Assembly (NCBI GenBank): GCA_001567085.1
Contig: LMZS01000066.1
Location: 1-33,725 of the forward strand
From: Chloroflexi bacterium OLB15
GTDB taxonomy: Bacteria; Chloroflexota; Anaerolineae; Aggregatilineales; Phototrophicaceae
Reading direction: 5' to 3'
DNA: 33,725 nt
Shown: piece after piece, positions 17,228 to 25,378 of the stretch
How positions within the stretch are numbered: position 1 is the first letter of the stretch
Layout: each line of letters begins with the position of its first letter
Program-made: the position numbers and the translations under genes
The notes under the pieces: model-generated
Told to the model about the DNA's origin: nothing
What the model saw: the letters and a program-made list of their open reading frames with translations, nothing else
The model's database searches: none

Positions 17228-20083
17228 TCAGCCAATATCAGTCATATCGCGCCAGTTATCCCCATAGGCGGCGTTGGTTTTCAGCGGGGCGCGCAGATCG
17301 GCGGCGCCTTCCATGATCTGCACCACCAACGCCGCCGCATCTTCAACCTGATCATCGGGTGTTTCCAGCACCAATTCGTCATGTACCTGTAATAAGATGC
17401 GCGTTGGTGACTGGCGCTTCTTCAGCTCATTATGCAGGTTGATCATCGCAATCTTGATGATGTCTGCGGCGGTACCTTGAATCGGCATATTGATAGCTTC
17501 ACGTTCGGCAGACTGGCGCAGCGCGCGGTTACCGCTGCCCAACAAGGCCGGGAAGGTGCGCCGCCTTCCGTAAAGCGTGGTGAGCACGCCGGTATTTGAA
17601 GCCAACCGCTTGGCGGTATCCAGATAATCTTTCACGCGCGGCATCTTAGAAAAATACTCGTCAATGAAATGCGTGGCTTCAGCGAAGGTGAGGTCGCTAT
17701 CCCGCGCCAGACGGTGCGCGCCCATGCCATAAAGCAGCCCGAAATTCACCCGTTTGGCAAAGATGCGCTGCGATTTAGTGACCTGATCAATCGGGATGCG
17801 GTTGACCAGCGCGGCGGTGGCGGCGTGAATATCCTGCCCCTGCCGGAAGGCTTCGAGCAGATTCGGGTCTTGTGTGACATGCGCCATGATGCGTAGTTCT
17901 ACCTGACTGTAGTCTACAGACAGCAGTTTCCAGCCGGGTTGGGCGATGATCGCCCCGCGCACTTCGCGCCCGATTTCAGTACGGATCGGGATATTTTGCA
18001 GGTTTGGATTGCTGCTGCTCATGCGCCCGGTGGCAGCGCCGATCTGGCTGTAGCTGGTATGCACGCGCCCGGTGCGCGGGTGGATCAGGTTTGGCAGCGC
18101 GTCTACATAAGTGCCTTTGAGCTTAGAAAGCTCGCGGTATTGCAGAATCTTATCAATGATCGGATGTTCGCCGCGCATGTTGTCGAGTACGTCGGCAGCG
18201 GTGGAGAAGCCATGCGTGGTTTTGCGTACACCCTCAACTTTTAGCCCAAGTTTGCCAAACAGCACATCGTTTAACTGCTTGGGGCTGTTGATGTTGAAAA
18301 CGCCATAGCCGCCCGCCAGTTCGTAAATTTCAGTTTCGAGATCGCGGCACATGGTATTCAGCCGCGCACTCATCTCGTGCAGGAAAGGCAGGTCGAGCAT
18401 CACGCCAGTTTCTTCCATGCTCACAATGACCGGAAGCAGCGGCATCTCGATATCATTGAACACATTCAGGACGCTGGGCGGGTTAGGCGTTCCCCACAGC
18501 GGGTCAACTTCTGGCGTGAAGGATGCCAGCGATTGCAGTTCGGCTTCCAGCTTCGGCACCAGAAGATAGGTGCATACGGCATCGGCGGCGGCGTAGGCGG
18601 CAGCCCGTTCAATCGGCACCTGCGCCATCGTGATCTGGTTCTTGCCGCTGCCGATCAGCTCTGAAATTTCGGTCATCATAACGTGCAGCACACGCCCGGC
18701 CAGCCGTTTGAGGCCAAGCGTCGGGCTGAGGGGATCGCGCACGCCTTCGGCGATCATGGTGTCGTAGGTGATCGGCGTCACTTCAAGCCCGTGCTGGCTG
18801 AGTACAATCGCGTCGTAATTGGCATTGTGCGCGGCTTTACCGATGGCCGGGTTGGTCATGGCCGGGCGAATAGCCGAAAGCACAACATCGAGGGGAAGCT
18901 GCTGGCCTTCCGTGTGGCCGACCGGGATGTAATAGCCGGTTTCGCCATCGGCGCAAAGCGAAATGCCCACAAGATCAGCGCGCATCTGATCGGTGCCGGT
19001 AGTTTCAGTATCAAAGGCGATAAGCGTGGCTTTGTTCAGGGTTTCGACCAGCGCATCCAACGCCGCTTGATCCTGTACGATGATGGTGGGATAGAGCGCT
19101 GGAATTTCAGGGATAGGCGGCGCTTCCACCAGATCACCAAAGAGCGATAGCTGAGCAGCACCAGAATCCTTTGCGCCAACTGGCGTGACTGGGGCAGTTT
19201 CAGCCACACTGGATTTTTCAAGCACTTTGATCAGGCTGGTAAATTCCAGCATCTGGAACAGTTCCAGCAGTTTTTCGCCGTCGCGCTCCCCTACAAGGCA
19301 GGCCTCAAGGTCGAATTCCATCGCCAAATTGCGCTGAATGGTGGCAAGGCGTTTGCTGATGAACGCAGATTCGCGGCCATCTTCCAGCTTTTTGCGAACG
19401 CCATCTTTGAGTTGGTCAAGGTGCGCGTACAGGTTTTCAACCGATCCGTATTCCTTGAGGAGGTTGGTTGCGCCTTTCCTGCCAATACCCGCAACGCCGG
19501 GAATGTTATCGCTGGTATCACCCTCCAGCGCCTTCAGGTCAATCAATTGCAGCGGCTCTAATTCATATTTCTCGCGAAATTTGGGGATATCGTAAGTTTC
19601 ATCAGGCGCGCCAGCCTGGGGGATATACAGGCGAACCCGCGTATGCTCGGAAAGCAGTTGGAGCATGTCGCGGTCGCCAGAAAAGACCACGTTATCGGCG
19701 CCTTCGGCTTCAGCGCGCAGGGTGGCGGTGCCGATCAGGTCATCGGCTTCCTGCCCTGGCATCATCAAAATGGGGATGCCAAAGGCGGCGATGATCTCGC
19801 GTATGGTGGGTAGTTGAACCTCAAAATCCGCAGGCGATTCGTCACGATGAGCTTTATACAGGGGGTAGTATTCGTCGCGGCCACCCAGCCCGGCATCAAA
19901 GGCGACAGCCATATAGACCGGCTTCTCTTTTTCCAGCACATCGAAGATGGTGCGGGTGAAACCGTAAATGGCGCTGGTGACAATGCCGGTGCTGGTCATC
20001 AGCGGCCTGCCAGTATTGGCGTAATAATGGCGGTACGCTAATGCATGCCCATCGAGCAAATAGAACAGGGGGCGGGAAGACAT
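17228..20083 (-). CDS. polA: DNA polymerase I
   Basis: A 951-residue family A polymerase with all three domains. The 5'-nuclease domain (1-290) has YLLDGHALAYR, AFDAG, GQEADDLIGT and FSGDRDMLQL. The 3'-5' exonuclease is complete, unlike in many thermophile enzymes: FDTETTG (Asp358, Glu360), AHNANYD (Asp424) and YAAAD (Tyr497, Asp501). Polymerase motif A is DYSQVELR (Asp724), motif B is RIFAKRVNFGLLYG (Arg773, Lys777, Phe781, Tyr785), and motif C is QVHDELVLE. Phe781 predicts normal discrimination against dideoxynucleotides. It acts in Okazaki-fragment maturation and excision repair. ATG at 20083 has an AGAGG site 7 bases upstream, after in-frame GTG and TTG codons. It has its own promoter over the end of the upstream gene. 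Confidence 0.98.
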   Translation of the reverse strand: MSSRPLFYLLDGHALAYRHYYANTGRPLMTSTGIVTSAIYGFTRTIFDVLEKEKPVYMAVAFDAGLGGRDEYYPLYKAHRDESPADFEVQLPTIREIIAAFGIPILMMPGQEADDLIGTATLRAEAEGADNVVFSGDRDMLQLLSEHTRVRLYIPQAGAPDETYDIPKFREKYELEPLQLIDLKALEGDTSDNIPGVAGIGRKGATNLLKEYGSVENLYAHLDQLKDGVRKKLEDGRESAFISKRLATIQRNLAMEFDLEACLVGERDGEKLLELFQMLEFTSLIKVLEKSSVAETAPVTPVGAKDSGAAQLSLFGDLVEAPPIPEIPALYPTIIVQDQAALDALVETLNKATLIAFDTETTGTDQMRADLVGISLCADGETGYYIPVGHTEGQQLPLDVVLSAIRPAMTNPAIGKAAHNANYDAIVLSQHGLEVTPITYDTMIAEGVRDPLSPTLGLKRLAGRVLHVMMTEISELIGSGKNQITMAQVPIERAAAYAAADAVCTYLLVPKLEAELQSLASFTPEVDPLWGTPNPPSVLNVFNDIEMPLLPVIVSMEETGVMLDLPFLHEMSARLNTMCRDLETEIYELAGGYGVFNINSPKQLNDVLFGKLGLKVEGVRKTTHGFSTAADVLDNMRGEHPIIDKILQYRELSKLKGTYVDALPNLIHPRTGRVHTSYSQIGAATGRMSSSNPNLQNIPIRTEIGREVRGAIIAQPGWKLLSVDYSQVELRIMAHVTQDPNLLEAFRQGQDIHAATAALVNRIPIDQVTKSQRIFAKRVNFGLLYGMGAHRLARDSDLTFAEATHFIDEYFSKMPRVKDYLDTAKRLASNTGVLTTLYGRRRTFPALLGSGNRALRQSAEREAINMPIQGTAADIIKIAMINLHNELKKRQSPTRILLQVHDELVLETPDDQVEDAAALVVQIMEGAADLRAPLKTNAAYGDNWRDMTDIG

Positions 20084-20138
20084 CAACACGCCTCTCTTCT
20101 GCGGAGTTTATCGCAGGCTATATGCGAACATGTGAGCT

Positions 20139-20167
20139 ATTATAGCGCGTTTACAGCATTCGCTCAA
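20139..20167 (-). promoter_or_regulatory. promoter for polA
   Basis: On the minus strand: TTGAGC (20167-20162), a 17-base spacer and a perfect TATAAT (20144-20139). The -35 hexamer lies within the last codons of the upstream receiver gene and the spacer covers its stop codon. The predicted start is near 20132, giving a leader of about 49 bases. Confidence 0.65.
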
Positions 20168-23084
20168 AGTTGATGAACTGCTGTATCTCATCCATGTCTA
20201 GTGAACGGCCGGGTGTGACGACCAGATAGCTATCTGCCCACAGATGATCAGAGTCTAGTGATTTGTTCTGGGCAGAGGCAATCTGGGCGGAGCGGCGTTT
20301 CAGCTCGCGGATGACCTGATTGGGAGGGGTATCGCCAGGGACATCAGCCAGCAGATATACGTATTCATCGGCAGCACGCAGTTCACGCACGCGCCAGGCC
20401 TGTTCGCGAAGCTGCACATTCATGCCGCTGACGATGGCTTGTGCCGTCTGGCGAGGCATATGACCGCTTGAATCGCGCAAAATCCACACATAAGCGAAGG
20501 GGTTTCGCAGGATGTTATCTTCAATGATTGCGGTGCTTGCTACGCCATCGCTCACCGCTGTTCCTATGCCGTCCATGCTTTGCTGCGCCGCCTCAATAGC
20601 TTGCAGATCGGCGGGCACTTCAGGGATAGCCTTCAGCGCGGCGACGAGGCGCTTCCCCTGCTGGCGGATATCGCGCAGTTGGGTTTCGCCGGCAAAAATC
20701 AGGGTGAGGGTTAGATCATCAACCGTGCGCCGCGAGTAGACCATGTAATCTTTGCCGCTGGCCGGCAGATTGACGAAGCGGATACGCGAGACATCCTCTT
20801 TTGCATCCCAGTCATCGCCCAACACCTCACGCAGTTCGGTCATCTCTTCGCGAGGCATACGCCCTGCGTAAGCTGCAATCTCCCCGTCACGGGTGAGCAG
20901 GGTGGCGTCGGCGGTCAGTTCCAACGATACATCGGTCAGGCTGAGCGCCAATTGAGCGATATACGGATCATCTATGTGGGTAGTTTCTAAAGGCGGCGGT
21001 TCATCGCCCACAGGCACAAAGGCAAATGTCGCCATGCGCTCAAACTCGGTGTCGTAGCCGGGGATGCGCGGCGGCTCGGCCATGATCGCCGGTTCCGCAG
21101 CGGTTGCGGTGGGCGGGTGCGCGGCTTCCGGGGCAATGGTGGCTTCATCCCACGAGGTGTCCAGCTCAGGGATACGCGAGGGCGCGTCATCGTCTTCATC
21201 TGCCCAGGCCAGCGCATCTACAGTGACGGCGGCATCTTCAACCGGCTGCGCTTCATCTTCAGCGTCTTCAATAAGCGCCGCGCTCTCTTCGATCAGGGTT
21301 GGTTCTTCAGGAAGCCCCCAATCGGCGGGATAAAGTTCGGGTTCAACTTCTTCATCCGCAACCTCATACATCTCAGTTTCGAGGTCGCTCAGGTCTTCAG
21401 GCTGCGGTATTTGCTGGGCGCGCGAAGGGATCGTGGTTTGATCGTAGTAATCGTCAGAGTCTTCCGCTTCCGCAAGCAGCGCATCGAAATCAAATTCGTC
21501 TTCGGCAACTTCATCAAACACGTCATCAAAGCCGGTTGTGTCTGGCTCGTCAGGCTGGATCGCTGCGGAGGTGGCGACGCTGGTCGCTGGAATTTCAGGC
21601 AGGGTATCTGGCGCCCCGGTTTCAACAGCGTTATCGGCAGCGATAGAGGCTAGCAAATCCTGAATATCTGCGTCTTCTTCTGAAAGCCATGAGGGGGGCG
21701 CTTGAATCTTCGGGCGATACTCTGGCAGCTCTTTTTCGATACTGTCCAGCAGGTCGTTGATGGAGAACGAATCGGAATCGGGGGAAGTGTCTTCCGCCTT
21801 TTCCAGAATGAACCTGGCGGGGGTAGATTCGCCGGGTTCATTATCTACTGCTTCCAGCGAGTCGAAGTCAAACTCAACCCGTTCGCCGGGCAGCGACGTC
21901 GGCCTGACAAGGCCTAGATCAGTTTCAATCGCAGAAAGGAAGCTGTCGTCATCGAAATCTGCGCGTAAATCGTCCAGCGTGGGCGCTTCATCCGGCTCTT
22001 CCGCAACTTCTTCGCCGCGTAAGATGGAGAGCACGTTTTGGAAACCGCTGTCATTCACGCCGGTGATCAGATCGCCAACTGTGCCGCTGTCTTCAAATGA
22101 GGGCGGCGGCGGCTCGTCTGCGGCAAGCTGAGCGGAGACATCATCATGCGGCAGGTTCACCTGCGGGATTTCGGTGGTGCGTTTGCGCTCGATTTGCTCA
22201 ACCAGCGAGTCCATGCCGCTTGCCAGCGTAAACTCGATAAACTGCTGGCGGGCGGGAAGGGGCTTGCGCTCCTCATCAGCGCGCATCGAATCGACCAGAT
22301 TATCAAACTTGTCGCGGGGGCGATCATCCGGTTCTGGTGTTCCTTCGATAGCAGTGAGCACATTATCGAAATCGTCGTCTAAATTCTGGCCGAAAGCCGG
22401 TTCATCAGAAAGATCATCAAACAGATCATCTTCTATTTCAGGTTCAGCCCACTGCTCAAAGTCTGCAAACAGGCTGGATGGGTCAACACTGGCCGATTCC
22501 AGCGGTTCTTCTTCGCTAAAAAGCGCCGAAACATCAACATCAATTTTCGGCTTGTCTTCAAAATAGGGATCGTAATCATCTTCTGACGGGGTGCGCGGCG
22601 GCATTTCCACTTCGCCGGGCTGAGGGCGAGTTTTAGGCAGAACGTCGGTTTTCTTCTGTTCGATCACCCGCGTAAGCAGGCCGGAACGACCTAATTCAGG
22701 GTCTTGAGAAAGCGCAACTGTCCCCGGCTTGCGGGTTGCCATGATCTTCTCAATCAGCGGGATGATTTCGCGCGCTGTAAATCGCGCTTCAACGCTGCCT
22801 TGAAGTTTCAGCGCGGTCAGCACCGAATCGGGCGTGAGCGGAGTAGCGATAATCGGAATATCGGCCTGCGTATCGCGCAGCAGCAGGGTAATTTCATCTC
22901 CGCTGGCGGAAGGCATCTCAAAATCAACAATGGCTAAATCTTGAGGGTGGGCAACGAGGTACTCAGTGGCTGAGTCCAGCACTGTGAACGGATGCACCTC
23001 AAAAGTGCCTGTGCGTTCAAGAGCCTGCTTCACAGAGACGGCGAATGCGAGTTGGCGATGGATCAGCAGTATTGTCGTTGGCAT
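20151..23084 (-). CDS. receiver / acidic linker / Roadblock-like protein with a dead Y1-transposase-like C-terminal domain
   Basis: A 977-residue soluble protein. Residues 1-118 are a response-regulator receiver: Asp54 in AIVDFEMP is the phosphate site, but the usual Lys-Pro motif is missing. Residues 120-690 are very acidic and disordered-looking, with recurring short motifs such as FDNVLTAIEG, FQNVLSILRG, INDLLDSIEKEL and IQDLLASIAAD. Residues 705-820 resemble Roadblock/LC7 domains (DATLLTRDGEIAAYAG, KDYMVYSRR, GKRLVAALKAI). Residues 861-977 follow the IS200/IS605 TnpA pattern (YVYLLADVP, VIRELKRRSAQI, LWADSYLVVTPG, FINFER), but the HxH pair is Tyr908/Tyr910 and the nucleophile Tyr is Phe970. 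A signalling scaffold is the best guess; no function is known. The ATG at 23084 has no ribosome-binding site and may be leaderless. Confidence 0.8.
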   Translation of the reverse strand: MPTTILLIHRQLAFAVSVKQALERTGTFEVHPFTVLDSATEYLVAHPQDLAIVDFEMPSASGDEITLLLRDTQADIPIIATPLTPDSVLTALKLQGSVEARFTAREIIPLIEKIMATRKPGTVALSQDPELGRSGLLTRVIEQKKTDVLPKTRPQPGEVEMPPRTPSEDDYDPYFEDKPKIDVDVSALFSEEEPLESASVDPSSLFADFEQWAEPEIEDDLFDDLSDEPAFGQNLDDDFDNVLTAIEGTPEPDDRPRDKFDNLVDSMRADEERKPLPARQQFIEFTLASGMDSLVEQIERKRTTEIPQVNLPHDDVSAQLAADEPPPPSFEDSGTVGDLITGVNDSGFQNVLSILRGEEVAEEPDEAPTLDDLRADFDDDSFLSAIETDLGLVRPTSLPGERVEFDFDSLEAVDNEPGESTPARFILEKAEDTSPDSDSFSINDLLDSIEKELPEYRPKIQAPPSWLSEEDADIQDLLASIAADNAVETGAPDTLPEIPATSVATSAAIQPDEPDTTGFDDVFDEVAEDEFDFDALLAEAEDSDDYYDQTTIPSRAQQIPQPEDLSDLETEMYEVADEEVEPELYPADWGLPEEPTLIEESAALIEDAEDEAQPVEDAAVTVDALAWADEDDDAPSRIPELDTSWDEATIAPEAAHPPTATAAEPAIMAEPPRIPGYDTEFERMATFAFVPVGDEPPPLETTHIDDPYIAQLALSLTDVSLELTADATLLTRDGEIAAYAGRMPREEMTELREVLGDDWDAKEDVSRIRFVNLPASGKDYMVYSRRTVDDLTLTLIFAGETQLRDIRQQGKRLVAALKAIPEVPADLQAIEAAQQSMDGIGTAVSDGVASTAIIEDNILRNPFAYVWILRDSSGHMPRQTAQAIVSGMNVQLREQAWRVRELRAADEYVYLLADVPGDTPPNQVIRELKRRSAQIASAQNKSLDSDHLWADSYLVVTPGRSLDMDEIQQFINFERML

Positions 23085-23090
23085 AACAAA

Positions 23091-23120
23091 ATTATAACGC
23101 TCGTTTTTGATTAGGCACAA
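23091..23120 (-). promoter_or_regulatory. promoter of the receiver/Y1-like gene, probably giving a leaderless mRNA
   Basis: On the minus strand: TTGTGC (23120-23115), an 18-base spacer and a perfect TATAAT (23096-23091). Only six bases separate the TATAAT from the ATG at 23084, so transcription should begin at or next to the start codon. Confidence 0.55.
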
Positions 23121-23174
23121 GCACTTGTGCGGCCGCCACGTCAATTCATGGCAGCCGCACAGGTGGAACTGCTC

Positions 23175-24365
23175 CTAAAGCGGCGGATTGACCACAATAT
23201 TAACCGAACCCGAATTATTCACCTTTGTGACTTCTGCAATCTGATTGAAGGCATCTGCTACCGCCACTACCGTAAATGTGCCGGTTGTGTCAAAGGTCAG
23301 ATTGCCGTTCAGGACAATACTTTCACCCGGAAGTAGATTCGCCACGACACCGATAGGCTGCGCTGCGCCAATTCCCTGAATTTGCAGGGTCGTCGTGAAC
23401 TGCGCCGCTGCTGATTGCCCGGTGTTGGTGATCGTGACCGAGAAGGCGGTCGTGGTTGGCGTGCTGCCAGGGCCAAGATTGATCGCGTTCGGGCCAACAA
23501 TGCTCGTGATCACCAGATCGGGCAGGCCGGGCGTTGCCGTCGCGGTGGGCGGCTCTGCCGTAAGCGTGAGCGTATTGGTGGGCGGGATCGGCGTCTCGGT
23601 GGCGGTTGGCGCGCTGCTGGTTGGCGTGGCAGGTGATGGCACTACTGGAATCAGCGTGCAGTTCCCGAATACGGTGGTGTAGGGTGAAGCTACCCAACCC
23701 GTGAGCACAGCGCTAACCCGTACCTGCCACCAGTCATTGGCGGCGGTGCGCCCGACGATTGGCACAACCGAGCCTGCCGCCAGCGTGGTCACCACAGTGA
23801 AGGCGGTGCTTGGGCCTGTGCGAACATTCAAACCAACATTCACCAGCGCGCGGCAGGTGGGATCGTTAGGATTGATGGAGGGGATAGGTTGTGGCGGCAG
23901 CGTGGCGGTAACCTGCGCCTGATTTTGACGCACGTTGATTTCAACGATTGCCGGATCGCTGGCAACGTTATTGCGGAAAGCGGTAGCTGTGAGCTGAACG
24001 ACGCCCGGCTGCTGGGGAGTATAGTCTAACAGGGCGTTCAGATTGGTGCTGCCAGTGGGCGATTCAGATTGCACCGTGTCTACATTTTGCCCGCTTACAG
24101 ACAGCGTAACCCGCGTCACCCCGATCTGATCGGTAGCGTTAATGCTGACCAGAACGGTGGAACCAACCGTATATTCAGCGCCATTTGGCGGCGAAATGAT
24201 GGTAATTGTAGGTCTTTGATTAGCTTGCTGTGTGGCTGTTGCCGCCTGCATTGCGTCGTACTCGGCTTGCGAGACGAGATTGCAGGCGCTAAGGGCAACC
24301 AGTACGACAGACGCGCACAAAAACAATATGGGCACGCTGAATAGTCGTTTGATCCCGAATGGCAT
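23175..24365 (-). CDS. lipoprotein with Ig-like, SH3b and CARDB domains
   Basis: A 396-residue lipoprotein. The signal peptide ends in the lipobox VALSAC (lipidated Cys28). Residues about 50-145 form an Ig-like domain (PTITIISPPNGAEYTVGS, GVVQLTATAF). Residues about 168-235 are a bacterial SH3 domain (VGLNVRTGPSTAFTVV, then ANDWWQVRV and GWVASPY). Residues about 240-280 are a Thr/Pro linker (TPTSSAPTATETPIPPTNT), and residues 283-396 are a CARDB domain (LPDLVITSI, then SVTITNTGQSAAA and GESIVLNG). It is anchored outside the cell membrane and probably binds cell-wall or surface polymers; the linker style is common in Chloroflexota. ATG has AAAGGGA about 8 bases upstream. Confidence 0.88.
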   Translation of the reverse strand: MPFGIKRLFSVPILFLCASVVLVALSACNLVSQAEYDAMQAATATQQANQRPTITIISPPNGAEYTVGSTVLVSINATDQIGVTRVTLSVSGQNVDTVQSESPTGSTNLNALLDYTPQQPGVVQLTATAFRNNVASDPAIVEINVRQNQAQVTATLPPQPIPSINPNDPTCRALVNVGLNVRTGPSTAFTVVTTLAAGSVVPIVGRTAANDWWQVRVSAVLTGWVASPYTTVFGNCTLIPVVPSPATPTSSAPTATETPIPPTNTLTLTAEPPTATATPGLPDLVITSIVGPNAINLGPGSTPTTTAFSVTITNTGQSAAAQFTTTLQIQGIGAAQPIGVVANLLPGESIVLNGNLTFDTTGTFTVVAVADAFNQIAEVTKVNNSGSVNIVVNPPL

Positions 24366-24416
24366 AGCGAAGTCCCTTTAACTGCGTGGCAGGTGGACGC
24401 ACATATAGCGCATTCT

Positions 24417-24445
24417 AACATATGCTCTCTGAATACACCTAGCAA
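24417..24445 (-). promoter_or_regulatory. promoter for the SH3b/CARDB lipoprotein gene
   Basis: On the minus strand: TTGCTA (24445-24440), a 17-base spacer and TATGTT (24422-24417); predicted start near 24410 and a 45-base leader. Confidence 0.45.
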
Positions 24446-24458
24446 TTTGTCTTGCAAA

Positions 24459-24483
24459 TAAAAAGGGTGCCCTATGCACCCTT
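24459..24483 (-). terminator. intrinsic terminator after the V4R gene
   Basis: An 8-bp perfect stem (24463-24470 with 24476-24483) and a 5-base loop. Read on the minus strand, the stem is followed by a run of T. It lies 26 bases after the stop of the V4R gene. Confidence 0.8.
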
Positions 24484-24509
24484 GCAAGCTCCTGGTTGGA
24501 AGCATCTGA

Positions 24510-25142
24510 TCAGGGAAGTGGTTCCTTGAAAATGACATACTTGCCCATCGGATCGCCTTTGCCGATGCAGGTAGTCATGTCTACTTTGAACTCGCGACCG
24601 CCGGAAAGCCAGCGCAGGCCTTCTTGCAGCAACCCCTGACCCATAAAGCATACAGGGCGATCCACTTTACGCCCCCAGCACATCGGGCAGCGCTCAAGGG
24701 TGTAAATCACTTTATCGCTGCCTTCTTCATAGACATTGGAAATCTGATCAGAAAATTGAGTGAAGATGTTTGCCATTGCTGGAACGCCGACGCGCAGTTT
24801 GGCATTCAGCGGCAGCACCTTGAAAGCCAGATCGCCAACGCCAGCCAACGCACCAAAGGAACGCAGCCCACCCGCGAAAATGGCGCGACCCGCACGCAAG
24901 GCCAGACCACGACCACCGCGTGGCCCGAACATATCTTCCAGCGCGATATTCAGGGCGGTAAAGTCGCCAAAATCAAATTGTTTATCCAGATTGTCTGGCG
25001 GGGGGTTATCAAGATAGGTGTTTAGCCCCGCAAGCGTTAGGATGGCATTTAACCCATTTCGCCCCATAACTTCTTCCATCGCTTCAATGGTGAGACGGGC
25101 GAATTTGTTGGGATAGTAATACCCGCTTTTCTGCGGTGGCAT
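24510..25142 (-). CDS. V4R (4-vinyl reductase)-domain protein
   Basis: A 210-residue protein without signal peptide. The C-terminal 130 residues follow the V4R (4-vinyl reductase-type) small-molecule-binding fold: an N-terminal helical part with ALRAGRAIFAGGLRSFG, then YTLERCPMCWGR and PVCFMGQGLLQEGLRWLSGG, then VDMTTCIGKGDPMGKYVI. Four Cys (in CPMC, PVC and TTC) are placed as expected for the metal-binding site of this family. V4R proteins bind hydrocarbons, fatty acids or tetrapyrrole precursors, and are often sensor modules; a reductase activity should not be assumed. The ATG at 25142 has GGAGGA 7 bases upstream; a TTG five codons before is rejected. Single gene with its own promoter and terminator. 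Confidence 0.8.
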   Translation of the reverse strand: MPPQKSGYYYPNKFARLTIEAMEEVMGRNGLNAILTLAGLNTYLDNPPPDNLDKQFDFGDFTALNIALEDMFGPRGGRGLALRAGRAIFAGGLRSFGALAGVGDLAFKVLPLNAKLRVGVPAMANIFTQFSDQISNVYEEGSDKVIYTLERCPMCWGRKVDRPVCFMGQGLLQEGLRWLSGGREFKVDMTTCIGKGDPMGKYVIFKEPLP

Positions 25143-25229
25143 AAGCCAGTCCTCCAAATGGGTGCTGTCGCTGTGCTCATGTGCCGTTGCGACAGTGATT
25201 GATTAAGCCGAATCCTGCATAACGATTTC

Positions 25230-25258
25230 AGTATACGCTATATAGTGCCTTGTCCCAA
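25230..25258 (-). promoter_or_regulatory. promoter for the V4R gene
   Basis: On the minus strand: TTGGGA (25258-25253), a 17-base spacer and TATACT (25235-25230). The predicted start is near 25223, with a leader of about 80 bases. Confidence 0.6.
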
Positions 25259-25336
25259 CTTAAGACGCTGGCAAAGCATTAAGAATTCACGCCAGTTGGT
25301 CAGAATCCTGGCCGTTTTTGAGGGACTCCCCACGCC

Positions 25337-25368
25337 GTAAAACAAAAAGGATGCTTGCGGCATCCTTT
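25337..25368 (-). terminator. intrinsic terminator after the MiaB-type gene
   Basis: A 9-bp perfect stem (25346-25354 with 25360-25368) and a 5-base loop, followed on the minus strand by TTGTTTT. It starts 11 bases after the stop codon. Confidence 0.85.
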
Positions 25369-25378
25369 ACGAGTAACT

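Noticed and set aside
18683..19150. 155-codon + strand ORF within polA
   Set aside because: Opposite the exonuclease domain of a certain gene; no recognisable protein features.
20154..20504. Active IS200/IS605 element
   Set aside because: The domain is fused in frame to a large protein, all catalytic residues are changed, and no TnpB gene or subterminal hairpin ends are seen.
21117..21653. 178-codon + strand ORF opposite the acidic linker
   Set aside because: The complement of a biased acidic coding region naturally lacks stops; its composition is an artefact of that bias.
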